Numbered from the stretch's first letter, positions 35,090 to 44,898 are shown. The stretch is DNA of 64,000 nt from Streptococcus equinus (GCF_900101445.1 NZ_FNKE01000001.1:496001-560000); one strand, 5' to 3'. Numbers and translations: made by a program. Notes: a model not told the origin generated them from the sequence alone.

Positions 35090-35946
35090 GCTTTTTCCTC
35101 CATTAATTGTTTGATTTGTGAAGCTAAGTCTGGCAAATAAGGTTCATACGACAAGCCAAAACGCAAATCTCGCTTTAATGACAAAGTCCTTTGTAAGGTC
35201 TTATCGATAAAGTTTAGAGCAACTTTTGCAACATCATCTAGACTTAAGCCGTGAAAATAGCCAGCCCCAAGAACTGCCGTTACTAAATCCCCTGTTCCAA
35301 AGAAATGATATGGATAGGCTTTCGAAAAATGATAAGTAATTTCTCCACTCTCACTATCATAATGCGCTAATCCAACATTATCAGCTTCAAAAGAAACTCC
35401 GGTTAAGATGATGTGTTTATTATGAAGATGAGATAAACGCTCGCAGAGTTGCTCGATATCAGTTTTTGTATAAGTCTCACCAAGATAAGGACGATCAGCT
35501 AAAAGACAAGCTTCGGTTAAATTTGGCGTGATCACATCGGCATTTTTACAAAATTCTCGCATAGCTAGCACAAAATCTTGATCATAACCCGCATATAAAT
35601 GCCCCTTGTCAGCCATAATAGGATCAACAATGCGTGACAGCTTATGCTTGCTAGCAAATTTAGCTAATTCTTTTAACTGTGTTTGATTTTTAAAATACCC
35701 TGTAATCAAACCATGACATGGAAAATCAAGTGTCTCCCACTGGTTGATAAATCCCTTTGTTGCTTGAGTCAAATCTGTGATAGCAATCTTATCAAATCCA
35801 CCTGTATGCGAAGATAACAAAACTGTCGGCATAGGAATGACTTCAATTTGACAAGTTGATAAAACGGGCAAAGCACTGGATAGCGCCACTTTTCCCACCC
35901 CAACAATATCATTTGCAACAATCACAGAACGTGTAACATGATTCAT
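35086..35946 (-). CDS. pdxK: Pyridoxamine kinase
   Basis: A 286-residue ribokinase-fold enzyme. N-terminal VANDIVGVGKVALSSALPVLS and C-terminal FFGTGDLVTAVLGAGYFHG (GTGD anion hole and catalytic Asp) are typical of the PdxY/pyridoxamine kinase branch. It phosphorylates pyridoxamine, pyridoxine or pyridoxal with ATP for PLP salvage. With the S component downstream it forms an uptake-and-trap operon. The divergent MocR protein is the likely activator. Confidence 0.88.
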   Translation of the reverse strand: MNHVTRSVIVANDIVGVGKVALSSALPVLSTCQIEVIPMPTVLLSSHTGGFDKIAITDLTQATKGFINQWETLDFPCHGLITGYFKNQTQLKELAKFASKHKLSRIVDPIMADKGHLYAGYDQDFVLAMREFCKNADVITPNLTEACLLADRPYLGETYTKTDIEQLCERLSHLHNKHIILTGVSFEADNVGLAHYDSESGEITYHFSKAYPYHFFGTGDLVTAVLGAGYFHGLSLDDVAKVALNFIDKTLQRTLSLKRDLRFGLSYEPYLPDLASQIKQLMEEKA

Positions 35947-36020
35947 AATAAACGACTTTCTAATCTCGCCTCAAAACCAGATTCAGTAACTTGAAAAGGT
36001 TTTAAATTAAGAGTTTAGAA

Positions 36021-36067
36021 ATATTGTAAGAAAATTCAATTTATTATACAATAGGTATTATAAGAAA
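36021..36067. promoter_or_regulatory. Direct repeats in the pdxK / MocR divergent region
   Basis: ATATTGTAAGAAA (36021-36033) and GTATTATAAGAAA (36055-36067) share ATTrTAAGAAA with a 34-bp spacing, near three helical turns. MocR/PdxR activators usually bind direct repeats of this kind. The second copy contains a possible -10 (TATTAT) for the rightward gene. Confidence 0.6.
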
Positions 36068-36084
36068 CTGTATGGGGACAGATT

Positions 36085-37350
36085 ATGCCTAGTAAATACC
36101 AAGAAATCTTAACAACTATCATCGACCAAATTGAAAACGGCAAATTGCAAAAAGGTGAACGTATTCCTTCCATTCGCCGTCTAAGCCAAAAATTCCATTG
36201 CAGTAAAGACACTGTTCAACGGGCTTTGCTAGAATTAAAGTTTAAAAATTACATTTATGCTGTTGAAAAGAGTGGTTATTATGTCCTTGAAGGAAAAAGC
36301 CAAAAGGAAACACCGCTGAATCTCAGTTTATCTGACTACAACAACATGGCTTATGAAGACTTTACAACGTGTCTAACAGAAACCCTTGTGAATCGTGAGA
36401 ATTACCTCTTTAACTACTACTATCAGCAAGAAGGATTACAAGAATTAATCGATTCCTTGCAAAATTATCTTGAAAAGAGCGCCATTTACGCCAAAAAAGA
36501 GGACATTTTAGTTACTTCAGGGACCCAACAAGCGCTTTACATCCTTTCGCAGTTGCCTTTTCCAAATCACAAGAAGACGATTCTTTTGGAACAGCCAACT
36601 TACCATCGAATGAATGATTTGGTTACTTCTCTAAAGTTGCCTTATCAGACCATTGAACGTGATTTTGAAGGGATTGATCTAGCAAGACTGGAAGAATTGT
36701 TTAAGACTGGGGACATCAAGTTTTTCTACACTATTTCACGTTTTTCAAATCCCCTTGGTTTATCGTATTCGACCAGTGAAAAGCAAAGGATTGTTGAATT
36801 GGCTGAACGCTACGATGTCTACATCATCGAGGATGATTACATGGGAGATTTTGCAAAATCAACGGATTTGCCTCTGCACTATTATGACACTTCTGGTCAT
36901 GTTATTTACCTTAAGTCCTTTTCAATGACTATTTTTCCTGCTTTGCGTTTGGGGACCATCATCTTGCCATCAGCTTTAACAAAAGCTTTTCTTGACCATA
37001 AGAAAATGATTGACTATGATACTAACCTTATCATGCAAAAAGCACTATCGCTTTATCTGGATAGTGGTTTGTTTGAAAAAAATCTAAATTACCTCAAGCA
37101 GGTTTTCCAAAAACAGAGTCAGAAAATTGATGCCATTCTTGCTGACTTTCCAAGGATTCAGCATTACAGCAGCTCTCTTCAAGGCTTGGTACTTGAACTT
37201 CCTAAGGACCAACACTTAGGTGACCTCAAATTCACTGATAAAATCAACTATCTGGAGGATAACTACCTTTCTTTGACAGAAAAACGATTCATTAAACTTT
37301 CAAATAATCAGGATATTTTCAGCATTTTAAGAATGATGAGTGAGAGATAA
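36085..37350 (+). CDS. MocR-family (PdxR-like) GntR regulator with aminotransferase domain
   Basis: A 421-residue regulator with an N-terminal GntR winged helix (about 5-70, FHCSKDTVQRALLELK) and a type I aminotransferase-like effector domain (about 110-420; TSGTQQAL, SNPLG, EDDYMGDF, RLG). Canonical MocR proteins hold PLP by a Lys in a SFSK motif. Here the motif reads SFSM, with Met281 (codon 36925-36927) where Lys is expected, so covalent PLP binding may be lost or shifted. It diverges from the B6 salvage genes, which argues for B6-responsive control anyway. Confidence 0.85.
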   Translation: MPSKYQEILTTIIDQIENGKLQKGERIPSIRRLSQKFHCSKDTVQRALLELKFKNYIYAVEKSGYYVLEGKSQKETPLNLSLSDYNNMAYEDFTTCLTETLVNRENYLFNYYYQQEGLQELIDSLQNYLEKSAIYAKKEDILVTSGTQQALYILSQLPFPNHKKTILLEQPTYHRMNDLVTSLKLPYQTIERDFEGIDLARLEELFKTGDIKFFYTISRFSNPLGLSYSTSEKQRIVELAERYDVYIIEDDYMGDFAKSTDLPLHYYDTSGHVIYLKSFSMTIFPALRLGTIILPSALTKAFLDHKKMIDYDTNLIMQKALSLYLDSGLFEKNLNYLKQVFQKQSQKIDAILADFPRIQHYSSSLQGLVLELPKDQHLGDLKFTDKINYLEDNYLSLTEKRFIKLSNNQDIFSILRMMSER

Positions 37351-37353
37351 ACT

Positions 37354-37385
37354 AAAAAGCCAGAGATTCAGTTTCTCTGGCTTTT
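37354..37385. terminator. Bidirectional terminator between MocR gene and dapA
   Basis: AAAGCCAGAGA / TCTCTGGCTTTT stem with a 7-nt loop, A5 to the left and T4 to the right, between converging genes. Confidence 0.88.
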
Positions 37386-37404
37386 AATATCGATAATAGG
37401 AAAA

Positions 37405-38340
37405 TTAATAATCAGGACGCAAAACACCTTTGACGGTTTCTTTTGTGGCTTCCACATCGCCATCGATAACAACGTCGATGATGCGTTTAGCATCTTCTGG
37501 TGGACAGCAAACCAAAGGCAAACGTAGTGGGCCAGTTTCAAATCCAAGGTAATTAAGCACAGCCTTAACTGGCGCTGGACTTGGATATGAGAACAAAGCA
37601 TTAACTTTTGGAATGAATTGACGTTGGATAGCTGCAGCTTTCTTGATATCGCTGTTTTCAATAGCAGTTAGCATTTCGTGCATTTCATCGCCGTTAACGT
37701 GAGAGGCAACTGAAATAACGCCGTCAGCTCCAAGGTTCATAGCGTGGAAAGCATCGCCATCTTCACCAGTATAAATCAAGAAATTATCTGGTTTGTGTTC
37801 AATCAGGTAAGCCATGTTAGCAAGGCTTGTACACTCTTTCACACCGATGATATTTGGGTGTTCTGCCAAACGTAACATTGTATCTGGAGTCATTTCGACA
37901 ACAACACGTCCAGGAATGTTGTAGATAATGATTGGAAGGTCACTAGCATCAGCAATAGCTTTAAAGTGTTGGTACATGCCTTCTTGTGATGGCTTGTTGT
38001 AGTATGGAACAATGGCAAGACCAGCAGCGAAACCACCAAATGCGGCAACCTCACGCGCAAATTCGATAGAATCGCGGGTATCATTGGTACCGACACCAGC
38101 AATCAATGGCACACGACCTTTAACAATCTTTTGCACTGCAGCAAAAAGTTCCAATTCTTCATCGTGTGTCAAGGTTGGACTTTCAGCAGTTGTTCCAGCA
38201 AGCAAAAGGGCATCTGTGTGATGTGCTAACAAATGCTCGATCAATTTTGGTAGCGCGTCAAAGTTAATTGAACCGTCTTCGTTAAATGGGGTAATCATCG
38301 CGGTGATGATTTTGACATCTCTTAAATCTTCAATAGACAT
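37405..38340 (-). CDS. dapA: 4-hydroxy-tetrahydrodipicolinate synthase
   Basis: A 311-residue TIM-barrel lyase that condenses pyruvate with aspartate semialdehyde, the first committed step to lysine and the peptidoglycan cross-link residue. The Schiff-base Lys168 is in IIGVKECTS, the proton-relay Tyr140 in IIYNIPGRV, and the substrate loop in [18 protein letters not shown] precedes the ATG. It lies 87 bp behind asd, whose product it uses; a weak terminator-like hairpin lies between them. Confidence 0.96.
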   Translation of the reverse strand: MSIEDLRDVKIITAMITPFNEDGSINFDALPKLIEHLLAHHTDALLLAGTTAESPTLTHDEELELFAAVQKIVKGRVPLIAGVGTNDTRDSIEFAREVAAFGGFAAGLAIVPYYNKPSQEGMYQHFKAIADASDLPIIIYNIPGRVVVEMTPDTMLRLAEHPNIIGVKECTSLANMAYLIEHKPDNFLIYTGEDGDAFHAMNLGADGVISVASHVNGDEMHEMLTAIENSDIKKAAAIQRQFIPKVNALFSYPSPAPVKAVLNYLGFETGPLRLPLVCCPPEDAKRIIDVVIDGDVEATKETVKGVLRPDY

Positions 38341-38392
38341 AACAATCTCCCTCTTTGTCTAAGAATTTATACCTGTTTGATTAAAAATGCTC

Positions 38393-38423
38393 AAAGACCA
38401 GCTTCTAAAAGAAACTGGTTTGA
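38393..38423 (-). terminator. Weak terminator-like hairpin between asd and dapA
   Basis: AAACCAGTTTC / GAAGCTGGTCTT stem on the minus strand, with only an interrupted T-run after it. It is probably a partial terminator, so asd and dapA may still be partly co-transcribed. Confidence 0.5.
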
Positions 38424-38427
38424 GTTA

Positions 38428-39504
38428 TTATTTGAGTTCGAATTTAAGCTCTTTAGTTGGGTGAACAAGACCGCGTTCGTGAAGTGTTTCAGCGATTTGA
38501 ACTGAGTTCCATGCAGCACCTTTAAGAAGGTTATCAGAAACAACCCACATGTGAATACCATTTTCAACATCTAAGTCTTTACGGATGCGTCCAACAAATG
38601 TTTCTCGTTTGCCTACAGCGTTAGCAGCTTGTGGGTAAACTTGGTTAGCAACATCATCTTCAAGAACTGCGCCTGGGAAGCCAGCAATAGCTGCTTTTAC
38701 TTCTTCGATTGGAGCTACTTCTTTTGTTTCGATGTAAACTGCTTCAGAGTGTGAGAAAAGAACAGGCACACGAACACATGTTGCTGAAACAGGAAGGTCT
38801 GGTTCTTCCATGATTTTCTTAGTTTCGTTTGTCATTTTCATTTCTTCGTAAGTGTAGTCATTATCTGTGAAGACATCGATTTGTGCAAGAGCGTTAAATG
38901 CGATTGGGAAGTGTTTTTTGTCACCACCACATGGCAAGATGTCAGCGTGAACGTCTTTTGGTTCAACACCATCATTAACAACTTCTTTGATTTCACGAAG
39001 TGTTTCATTGATAGCTGATTGACCAGCACCAGAAACAGCTTGGTAAGTAGAGACGATGATACGGCTCAAGCCCCATTTTTGACGAACGGGTTCCAATGCA
39101 ACCATCATTTGGATAGTTGAACAGTTTGGACAAGCAATGATACCATTGTGAGCATCTAAAGCGTGAGCATTGACTTCAGGTACGACAAGTGGCACATCTG
39201 GATTTTGACGGAAATAAGATGTGTTATCGACAACAACTGCTCCTGCTTTAACAGCGTATGGAGCGAATTTTGCAGAAACAGAACCACCTGCAGAGAAAAG
39301 AGCAATATCAACGCCTTCAAATGAATCTTCAGTTGTCAATTCAACAGTAACATCTTGTCCCTTATACTTCAAAACTTTCCCAGCAGAACGTGAAGATGAC
39401 AAAAGACGTACTTTGTCAATAGGGAGTGTTGATTGTTCTAATTGTTGAATCATGCGAGTTCCAACGGCACCTGTGGCACCAACGACAGCGACTGTATAGC
39501 CCAT
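38428..39504 (-). CDS. asd: Aspartate-semialdehyde dehydrogenase
   Basis: A 358-residue NADPH-dependent enzyme converting aspartyl phosphate to aspartate semialdehyde for lysine, threonine, methionine and cell-wall synthesis. The Rossmann motif is [12 protein letters not shown], the active-site Cys is in [10 protein letters not shown], and the substrate-binding sequence is in [12 protein letters not shown] start at 39504 (MGYTVAVV), with GGAAGAGGT upstream, dropping 13 codons of the longer frame. The asd RNA ends 130 bp upstream on the same strand. Confidence 0.96.
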   Translation of the reverse strand: MGYTVAVVGATGAVGTRMIQQLEQSTLPIDKVRLLSSSRSAGKVLKYKGQDVTVELTTEDSFEGVDIALFSAGGSVSAKFAPYAVKAGAVVVDNTSYFRQNPDVPLVVPEVNAHALDAHNGIIACPNCSTIQMMVALEPVRQKWGLSRIIVSTYQAVSGAGQSAINETLREIKEVVNDGVEPKDVHADILPCGGDKKHFPIAFNALAQIDVFTDNDYTYEEMKMTNETKKIMEEPDLPVSATCVRVPVLFSHSEAVYIETKEVAPIEEVKAAIAGFPGAVLEDDVANQVYPQAANAVGKRETFVGRIRKDLDVENGIHMWVVSDNLLKGAAWNSVQIAETLHERGLVHPTKELKFELK

Positions 39505-39634
39505 TTCAATACCTCTTCCTGGAAAATAGTATACTATTCTCAATTTTCTAAAAATTTATAGTAGCTACATTATACAATTTTTTAACTCAAAAGAAAAGTC
39601 TGAATTTTATTTAATTTTAAAAATATTTTGACAA

Positions 39635-39802
39635 CAAAAAAATCCCCACCAAAATTGGTAGGGATATGAGGCATTCAAAAATGAATGTGGCAAAAAGGTT
39701 CACACAGATTGCCAAAGTCCGCTCCTGCGTTTCTAGTCGAACTAGAATGACCTCCTCCTGCGCAAATAAACTCTCAAATCGAGTTAATTCGGCTCATCGC
39801 AT
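39635..39802 (-). ncRNA. asd RNA (conserved lactic-acid-bacterial small RNA)
   Basis: A strong minus-strand promoter (TTGCAA, 16 bp, extended -10 TGGTATACT at 39817-39809) drives a transcript from about 39802. It ends at a terminator (ATCCCTACCA / TGGTGGGGAT, T7) near 39635, giving about 168 nt. Length, promoter and position just upstream of asd fit the published asd RNA motif, seen as a roughly 170-nt RNA in S. pyogenes. Inner hairpins include TTCTAGTTCGACTAGAA and two CGCAGGAG blocks. Function is unknown; it may act in trans, because the terminator separates it from asd. Confidence 0.82.
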
Positions 39803-39847
39803 GTTCTTAGTATACCACAGAAGGCAAGATTTGCAAATACTTTGCTT

Positions 39848-41437
39848 CTACATCAATGGTGCGATGGTTTTGACCAGCAATCCAATGATTTTTTCATGAG
39901 GTGGTCGGCTATCAAGCGTCTCTTGAGTGACGCGTTTACTTTTTCGCATGGTTTGAATGCAGTCATCGTAAATATCACGAATGGCATCCACTTTGTACAT
40001 GTATGTCGCACATTCAAAATGATGATACAAACTACGATAATCTAGGTTAATTGTTCCGACTACTGCTTTACTGTCGTCACTGATAAAGACTTTAGCGTGG
40101 ACAAATCCTGGTGTGTAGAGATAGATTTTAACCCCTGAGCGCATAAGTTTGCTAAAGTAAGTTTTTGCCAGCATATATGGGACTTTTTTATCTGGAATAC
40201 CAGGCATGATAATTCGCACATCTACGCCACGTTCTGCCGCAAAACAAAGCGCATGCTCCATTTCGCTATCAAGAATGAGATAAGGTGTCATGATGTAGAC
40301 ATATTCTCTGGCGTGGTTAAGAATATCAATATAGACATTCTCACCAATCTTATCAGTATCAAGTGGCGAATCCCCATATGGAATGACATAACCATTTGCT
40401 TTTCGTTTTTTATCGTGCTTAGCAAGGTATGGTTTGACAACCATTTGTCTTTCAGTGATTGACCACATTTGTAAGAACAGTACCAAGAAACTATCAACTG
40501 CTTCTCCCTCAAGCATCAGAGCTGTGTCCTTCCAGTGACCAAAACGATTGATTTTATTGATGTATTCGTCAGCAAGGTTAACACCGCCAGTGAATCCGAC
40601 TTTACCATCAATTACAATAATTTTGCGGTGGTCACGGTAATTGTAATAAGTTGAGATAAACGGTGAAATCGGTGAAAAAGCTTTTGCTTTGATACCAATT
40701 TTCTCTAAGCGTTGTGTGTAGTCAAAAGATAAGGTTGAAAATTCAATCATGCCATCGTAAAGGACTCGAACTTCCACCCCTTCTCTGACTTTTTGCTCTA
40801 GAATTCGTAGAATTTCACCCCACATCTTACCTTCAGCAATGATGAAAAACTCCATGAAAATATATTCTTCAGCCTTAAGCAATTGTTTCTTAAGTTCTTC
40901 GAAAAACTCTTCTCCCGTTGGGAAATAAGTCACTTCGGTATTTTGATAAGCTGGAAAGTCACCGCGACTACGGTCAAAATACTGAACCAAGTGATAAGTC
41001 GTCGACGTGTTGCTTTTCAAAACTCTCAACGTTTCCAAATTATCTTGCAAATATTGGCTGCTAGCATCAACCAAATGGTTCATTCGAAGTTTGAGACCAC
41101 GATAGCCCCAATCAAGCTTGGTATAAATGAGAAAAAGCGACCCCAACAAAGGTGCAATCATTACCAGAATTAGCCAAGTCACACGTGATAGAGCGTCCAT
41201 TTCACTGTTTACAAGATATAATACAGTTGCAATGGCAAGAGCGCGTTCAATCATAGCGACCCAAATGCGATAATGATCCAGCCAAGCAAATGATGCAATG
41301 ATGAACAAAAGTTGCAAGATTAATAGGATAGAAATGACGGTTGTTCGACTAAAAATTCCTCGAAGAAAACTGCGTCGGCTTTTATCTAATAAGCGTAATG
41401 CTTTAATTTTATTAGTACTTTTATTGTCGATAATCAT
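39848..41437 (-). CDS. cls: Cardiolipin synthase
   Basis: A 529-residue phospholipase D-family enzyme that joins two phosphatidylglycerols. Two N-terminal membrane helices (about 25-75) precede two HxKxxxxD active sites: HRKIIVIDGKVGFTGG and HAKVFISDDSKAVVGTINLD. The frame extends 50 codons upstream, but the family start is about here. ATG 41437 has GGAGG very close (2 bp), so the in-frame GTG three codons earlier at 41446 is an alternative. TATAAT at 41477-41472 on the minus strand marks the promoter. Confidence 0.92.
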   Translation of the reverse strand: MIIDNKSTNKIKALRLLDKSRRSFLRGIFSRTTVISILLILQLLFIIASFAWLDHYRIWVAMIERALAIATVLYLVNSEMDALSRVTWLILVMIAPLLGSLFLIYTKLDWGYRGLKLRMNHLVDASSQYLQDNLETLRVLKSNTSTTYHLVQYFDRSRGDFPAYQNTEVTYFPTGEEFFEELKKQLLKAEEYIFMEFFIIAEGKMWGEILRILEQKVREGVEVRVLYDGMIEFSTLSFDYTQRLEKIGIKAKAFSPISPFISTYYNYRDHRKIIVIDGKVGFTGGVNLADEYINKINRFGHWKDTALMLEGEAVDSFLVLFLQMWSITERQMVVKPYLAKHDKKRKANGYVIPYGDSPLDTDKIGENVYIDILNHAREYVYIMTPYLILDSEMEHALCFAAERGVDVRIIMPGIPDKKVPYMLAKTYFSKLMRSGVKIYLYTPGFVHAKVFISDDSKAVVGTINLDYRSLYHHFECATYMYKVDAIRDIYDDCIQTMRKSKRVTQETLDSRPPHEKIIGLLVKTIAPLM

Positions 41438-41513
41438 AACCTCCACATAACTTTTTTCTTCACTTGCTACTATTATAACATACTTTGCCTGCCGCTTTTT
41501 TCTGGAAAAATAG

Positions 41514-41541
41514 AAAAAGCCGGCAAAAGCCGACCTTTTAG
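41514..41541 (-). terminator. Terminator of fhs
   Basis: AAAAG-CGGC / GCCG-CTTTT interrupted stem with AAAA loop and T5 on the minus strand, 12 bp after the fhs stop. Confidence 0.75.
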
Positions 41542-41552
41542 TGGTAAGTTTA

Positions 41553-43223
41553 TTAGAATAATCCGATAGCTGTTCCATCTTCTGCAACGTCCATGTTAAG
41601 CGCTGCTGGTTTTTTAGGAAGTCCTGGCATTGTCATCACATCACCTGTCAAAGCAACGATGAATCCAGCACCAGTTTTTGGAACAAATTCACGAATTGTA
41701 ATATCAAAGTCTTCTGGTGCTCCAAGAAGTGTTGGATTGTCAGAGAAGCTATATTGTGTTTTAGCCATACATACTGGTAATTTGTCCCAACCAAATTGAG
41801 CAAATTGTTTCAATTGGTTTTTAGCTTTTTTACCGAAGATAACTTTGTTACCACCGTAGATTTCAGTAACGATTTTAGTGACTTTTTCTTCAAGTGAATC
41901 GTCATCAGAGTAAAGACGTTTGTAGTTGGCATTTCCATTTTCAACGGCATTAACAACGGCTTTAGCAAGGTCAACCCCACCGTCAGCACCATTTGCCCAA
42001 ACGCTTGCAAGTTCAACTGGTACATCGATTTCAGCACAAAGTTCTTTAAGGGCAGCGATTTCTGCTTCTGTGTCAGCTACAAATTCATTGATGGCAACAA
42101 CGGCTGGTACGCCAAATTTACGGACGTTTTCAACGTGACGTTTAAGGTTAGCAAATCCAGCACGAACAGCTTCAACATTTTCTTCACCAAGATCAGTCTT
42201 AGCTACGCCACCATGCATTTTAAGGGCACGAATTGTAGCAACGATAACCACAGCATCTGGTGTTGTTGGAAGATTTGGTGTTTTAATATCAAGGAATTTT
42301 TCAGCACCAAGGTCAGCACCAAAACCAGCTTCTGTAATTGTGTAATCAGCTAAGTGAAGAGCTGTTGTTGTTGCAAGAACAGAGTTACAACCGTGTGCGA
42401 TATTGGCAAATGGTCCACCGTGAACGAAGGCTGGTGTTCCATAGATAGTTTGAACAAGGTTTGGTTTGATAGCGTCTTTAAGGATAAGTGTCAAGGCACC
42501 TTCTACTTTAAGGTCACGCACGTAAACTGGTGTACGGTCGTAACGGTAAGCAACTACGATATTTGCCAAACGTTCTTTCAAGTCTTTAATATCTGTAGCC
42601 AAGCACAAGATAGCCATGATTTCTGAAGCAACTGTGATATCAAAACCATCTTCACGAGGAATACCATTAACTGGGCTACCAAGACCAACAGTGACATGAC
42701 GAAGAGCGCGGTCATTAAGATCGACAACGCGTTTCCAAATGATACGACGTTGGTCAATACCTAATTCGTTTCCTTGGTGCATGTGGTTATCGATAATTGC
42801 TGAAAGGGCATTGTTTGCTGTTGTGATAGCATGCATATCACCTGTAAAGTGAAGGTTGATATCTTCCATAGGAAGGACTTGGGCGTAACCACCACCTGCG
42901 GCACCACCTTTAATCCCCATAACAGGACCAAGTGATGGTTCACGAAGAGCAAGCATTGTTTTTTTGCCGATTTTATTCAACGCATCAGCAAGACCGATAG
43001 ACATTGTTGATTTACCTTCACCAGCAGGTGTTGGGTTGATGGCTGTGACAAGGACAAGTTTACCAGGTTTGTTTTCTTGAACAGATTTGATTTTATCAAA
43101 AGATAATTTTGCTTTGTATTTACCATAAAGTTCAATATCATCAAATGTGATACCAACTTTTTCAACAACTTCTGTAATTGGTTTAAGCTCAACGCTTTGT
43201 GCAATTTCGATATCTGATTTCAC
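41553..43223 (-). CDS. fhs: Formate-tetrahydrofolate ligase
   Basis: A 556-residue enzyme making 10-formyl-THF from formate, THF and ATP for purine and formyl-methionine synthesis. Family motifs include ITPIT-like start region, [16 protein letters not shown] (P-loop) and [19 protein letters not shown]. The start is GTG at 43223, with AGAGGAGAG upstream. Residues from there match the family N-terminus; the extra 43 codons upstream look non-coding. The promoter has TATAAT (43266-43261) but no good -35, which fits activation by PurR at the boxes upstream. Confidence 0.95.
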   Translation of the reverse strand: MKSDIEIAQSVELKPITEVVEKVGITFDDIELYGKYKAKLSFDKIKSVQENKPGKLVLVTAINPTPAGEGKSTMSIGLADALNKIGKKTMLALREPSLGPVMGIKGGAAGGGYAQVLPMEDINLHFTGDMHAITTANNALSAIIDNHMHQGNELGIDQRRIIWKRVVDLNDRALRHVTVGLGSPVNGIPREDGFDITVASEIMAILCLATDIKDLKERLANIVVAYRYDRTPVYVRDLKVEGALTLILKDAIKPNLVQTIYGTPAFVHGGPFANIAHGCNSVLATTTALHLADYTITEAGFGADLGAEKFLDIKTPNLPTTPDAVVIVATIRALKMHGGVAKTDLGEENVEAVRAGFANLKRHVENVRKFGVPAVVAINEFVADTEAEIAALKELCAEIDVPVELASVWANGADGGVDLAKAVVNAVENGNANYKRLYSDDDSLEEKVTKIVTEIYGGNKVIFGKKAKNQLKQFAQFGWDKLPVCMAKTQYSFSDNPTLLGAPEDFDITIREFVPKTGAGFIVALTGDVMTMPGLPKKPAALNMDVAEDGTAIGLF

Positions 43224-43310
43224 GGGGACTCTCCTCTGATATTTTTTGATTGATAAAAACATTATAACACACTTTTTCAAAAACGCACGATATTTATTAA
43301 AATAATTATT

Positions 43311-43501
43311 ATTGTTCGTGTTTTGGTGCTGTGAAACAACTTTTTTTATCAATAGTTATAGTTATTCGTTATAACAAAGAACGTTTTTAAATTCCTTGAA
43401 ATAACAGAATTCATTAGTCATTGTTCGTTTTGAAAAGCTTTGAAATCAATTGTTTCATTCTTCAAACTTCCCAGGAGAGAAGGTTGTTATTGTTCGTTTT
43501 T
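43311..43501 (-). promoter_or_regulatory. Three PurR boxes in the fhs / coaB intergenic region
   Basis: On the minus strand ACGAACAAT occurs at 43319-43311 (AAAACACGAACAAT), 43428-43420 (CAAAACGAACAAT) and 43497-43489 (AAAAACGAACAAT). These fit the lactococcal/streptococcal PurBox (AWWWCCGAACWWT, with A for the first C). The nearest lies about 60 bp upstream of the predicted fhs start point. The rest of the 367-bp gap is AT-rich without genes. Confidence 0.75.
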
Positions 43502-43555
43502 AGGTAAATATTTGTGAAAAATAGGCACTTTCTAAATTAAAAGTGTGTCAAACAA

Positions 43556-43584
43556 TTTACGAAAAAAATGTTTTTGTGTAAAAT
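43556..43584 (+). promoter_or_regulatory. coaB promoter, predicting a leaderless mRNA
   Basis: TTTACG (43556-43561), 17 bp, extended -10 TGTGTAAAAT (TAAAAT 43579-43584). The start point would fall at 43590-43592, i.e. on the ATG itself, and no ribosome-binding site is visible. Confidence 0.55.
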
Positions 43585-43590
43585 AAGGCT

Positions 43591-44277
43591 ATGAAAATTT
43601 TAATAACATCCGGTGGAACAACCGAGAAGATAGATTCTGTGCGTGGCATTACTAACCATGCTACAGGAACTTTAGGAAAATACATTGCAGAAACATTTTT
43701 AGAAAAAGGGTATCAGGTAACTTTGGTTACAACTAAAGAAGCTGTTAAACCAAAGGATCACCCTCTTTTAACTGTTCAGTTGATTACAAATGTTGACAGT
43801 TTGTTAAGTACGCTTGAGCCTCTCGTCAAAACGCATGATGTCTTTATTCATAGCATGGCGGTGTCTGATTATACGCCTGTTTATATGACAGATCTTAATG
43901 AAGTTGAACAGGCTGAACACGTTTCGGATTTGCTAAATCGTCAAAATACAGAATCTAAGATTTCTTCTAAAGAAGACTACCAAGTGCTTTTTATGAAAAA
44001 AACACCAAAAGTGATTTCTTTAGTGAAAACTTGGAATCCTGATATTTGCTTAATTGGCTTTAAATTGCTGGTTAATGTTAGCAAAGAAGAGCTTTTTGCT
44101 GTTGCGCGTGAGAGTTTACAAAAAAATAAAGCACGCTATATTCTTGCCAATGATTTAACTGAGATTAAGGGAGATAAGCACCATGCTTATTTGCTAGATG
44201 AATCTCATGTCTATGAAGCGGACACTAAAAAAGCTATTGCAAACTTGATTTTTGAAAGGGTGACAAATCATGTCTAA
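43591..44277 (+). CDS. coaB: Phosphopantothenate-cysteine ligase
   Basis: A 228-residue CoaB of the separate streptococcal type (not fused to CoaC). MKILITSGGTTEKIDSVRGITN is the nucleotide/phosphopantothenate-binding start, HSMAVSDYTP a core motif and ILANDLTEI a late one. It joins cysteine to 4'-phosphopantothenate using CTP, the second step of CoA synthesis. It overlaps coaC by 8 bp. There is no leader sequence between the predicted start point and ATG. Confidence 0.95.
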   Translation: MKILITSGGTTEKIDSVRGITNHATGTLGKYIAETFLEKGYQVTLVTTKEAVKPKDHPLLTVQLITNVDSLLSTLEPLVKTHDVFIHSMAVSDYTPVYMTDLNEVEQAEHVSDLLNRQNTESKISSKEDYQVLFMKKTPKVISLVKTWNPDICLIGFKLLVNVSKEELFAVARESLQKNKARYILANDLTEIKGDKHHAYLLDESHVYEADTKKAIANLIFERVTNHV

Positions 44278-44809
44278 ATGTATTTTATTAGCTGTTTCTG
44301 GTAGTATCTCTGCCTACAAAGCAGCTGATTTAACTAATCAATTAACAAAACTTGGCTATGATGTTCATGTTTTAATGACCAAGGCAGCTACTGATTTTAT
44401 CACGCCACTGACGCTTCAGGTCTTGTCAAAAAATACTGTTCATCTTGATGTTATGACCGAAGAGGATCCTAAGAGCGTTAATCATATCGAATTAGCTAAA
44501 AAAGCTGATTTATTTATCCTTGCCCCTGCTTCTGCTAATACTTTAGCAAAATTAGCACACGGTTTAGCTGATAATATGGTTACAGCTACTGCTCTTGCTT
44601 TGCCAGCTGAAACACCTAAATTAATTGCGCCAGCCATGAACACAAAAATGTATGATAATCCCTTAACTCAGCGTAATTTATCGATCTTAAAAGAGGTTGG
44701 ATATGAGGAAATTGAGCCACGCTCAAGCCTTTTAGCTTGTGGAGATCTTGGTCGCGGTGCGCTGGCTGAACTTGACACAATTATCGAGCGTATCGAAAAA
44801 CGTCTATAA
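44270..44809 (+). CDS. coaC: Phosphopantothenoylcysteine decarboxylase
   Basis: A 179-residue flavoprotein of the HFCD family. The FMN-binding start is ILLAVSGSISAYKAADL, the conserved His is in VNHIELAKKADL (substrate His), and APAMNTKMYDNP (PXMNXXMW-type motif) and the Cys in LACGDLGRGAL complete the active site. It decarboxylates the CoaB product to phosphopantetheine. Coupled to coaB and followed by a pantothenate-type S component. Confidence 0.95.
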   Translation: MSKCILLAVSGSISAYKAADLTNQLTKLGYDVHVLMTKAATDFITPLTLQVLSKNTVHLDVMTEEDPKSVNHIELAKKADLFILAPASANTLAKLAHGLADNMVTATALALPAETPKLIAPAMNTKMYDNPLTQRNLSILKEVGYEEIEPRSSLLACGDLGRGALAELDTIIERIEKRL

Positions 44810-44818
44810 TTTTTACCC

Positions 44819-44847
44819 TTGTCAAGACACCTGTAAATTTGTATAAT
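44819..44847 (+). promoter_or_regulatory. Internal promoter for panT
   Basis: TTGTCA (44819-44824), 17 bp, TATAAT (44842-44847). It lets panT be expressed apart from coaBC. Confidence 0.78.
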
Positions 44848-44898
44848 GTATTGGGCTTTCAAAAGAAAAGCCAAAAAAGTCATCTCTTAGGAGGAGTT

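Noticed and set aside
39641..39802. T-box, lysine or FMN riboswitch upstream of asd
   Set aside because: None of the signature sequences are present; promoter, length and position fit the asd RNA instead.
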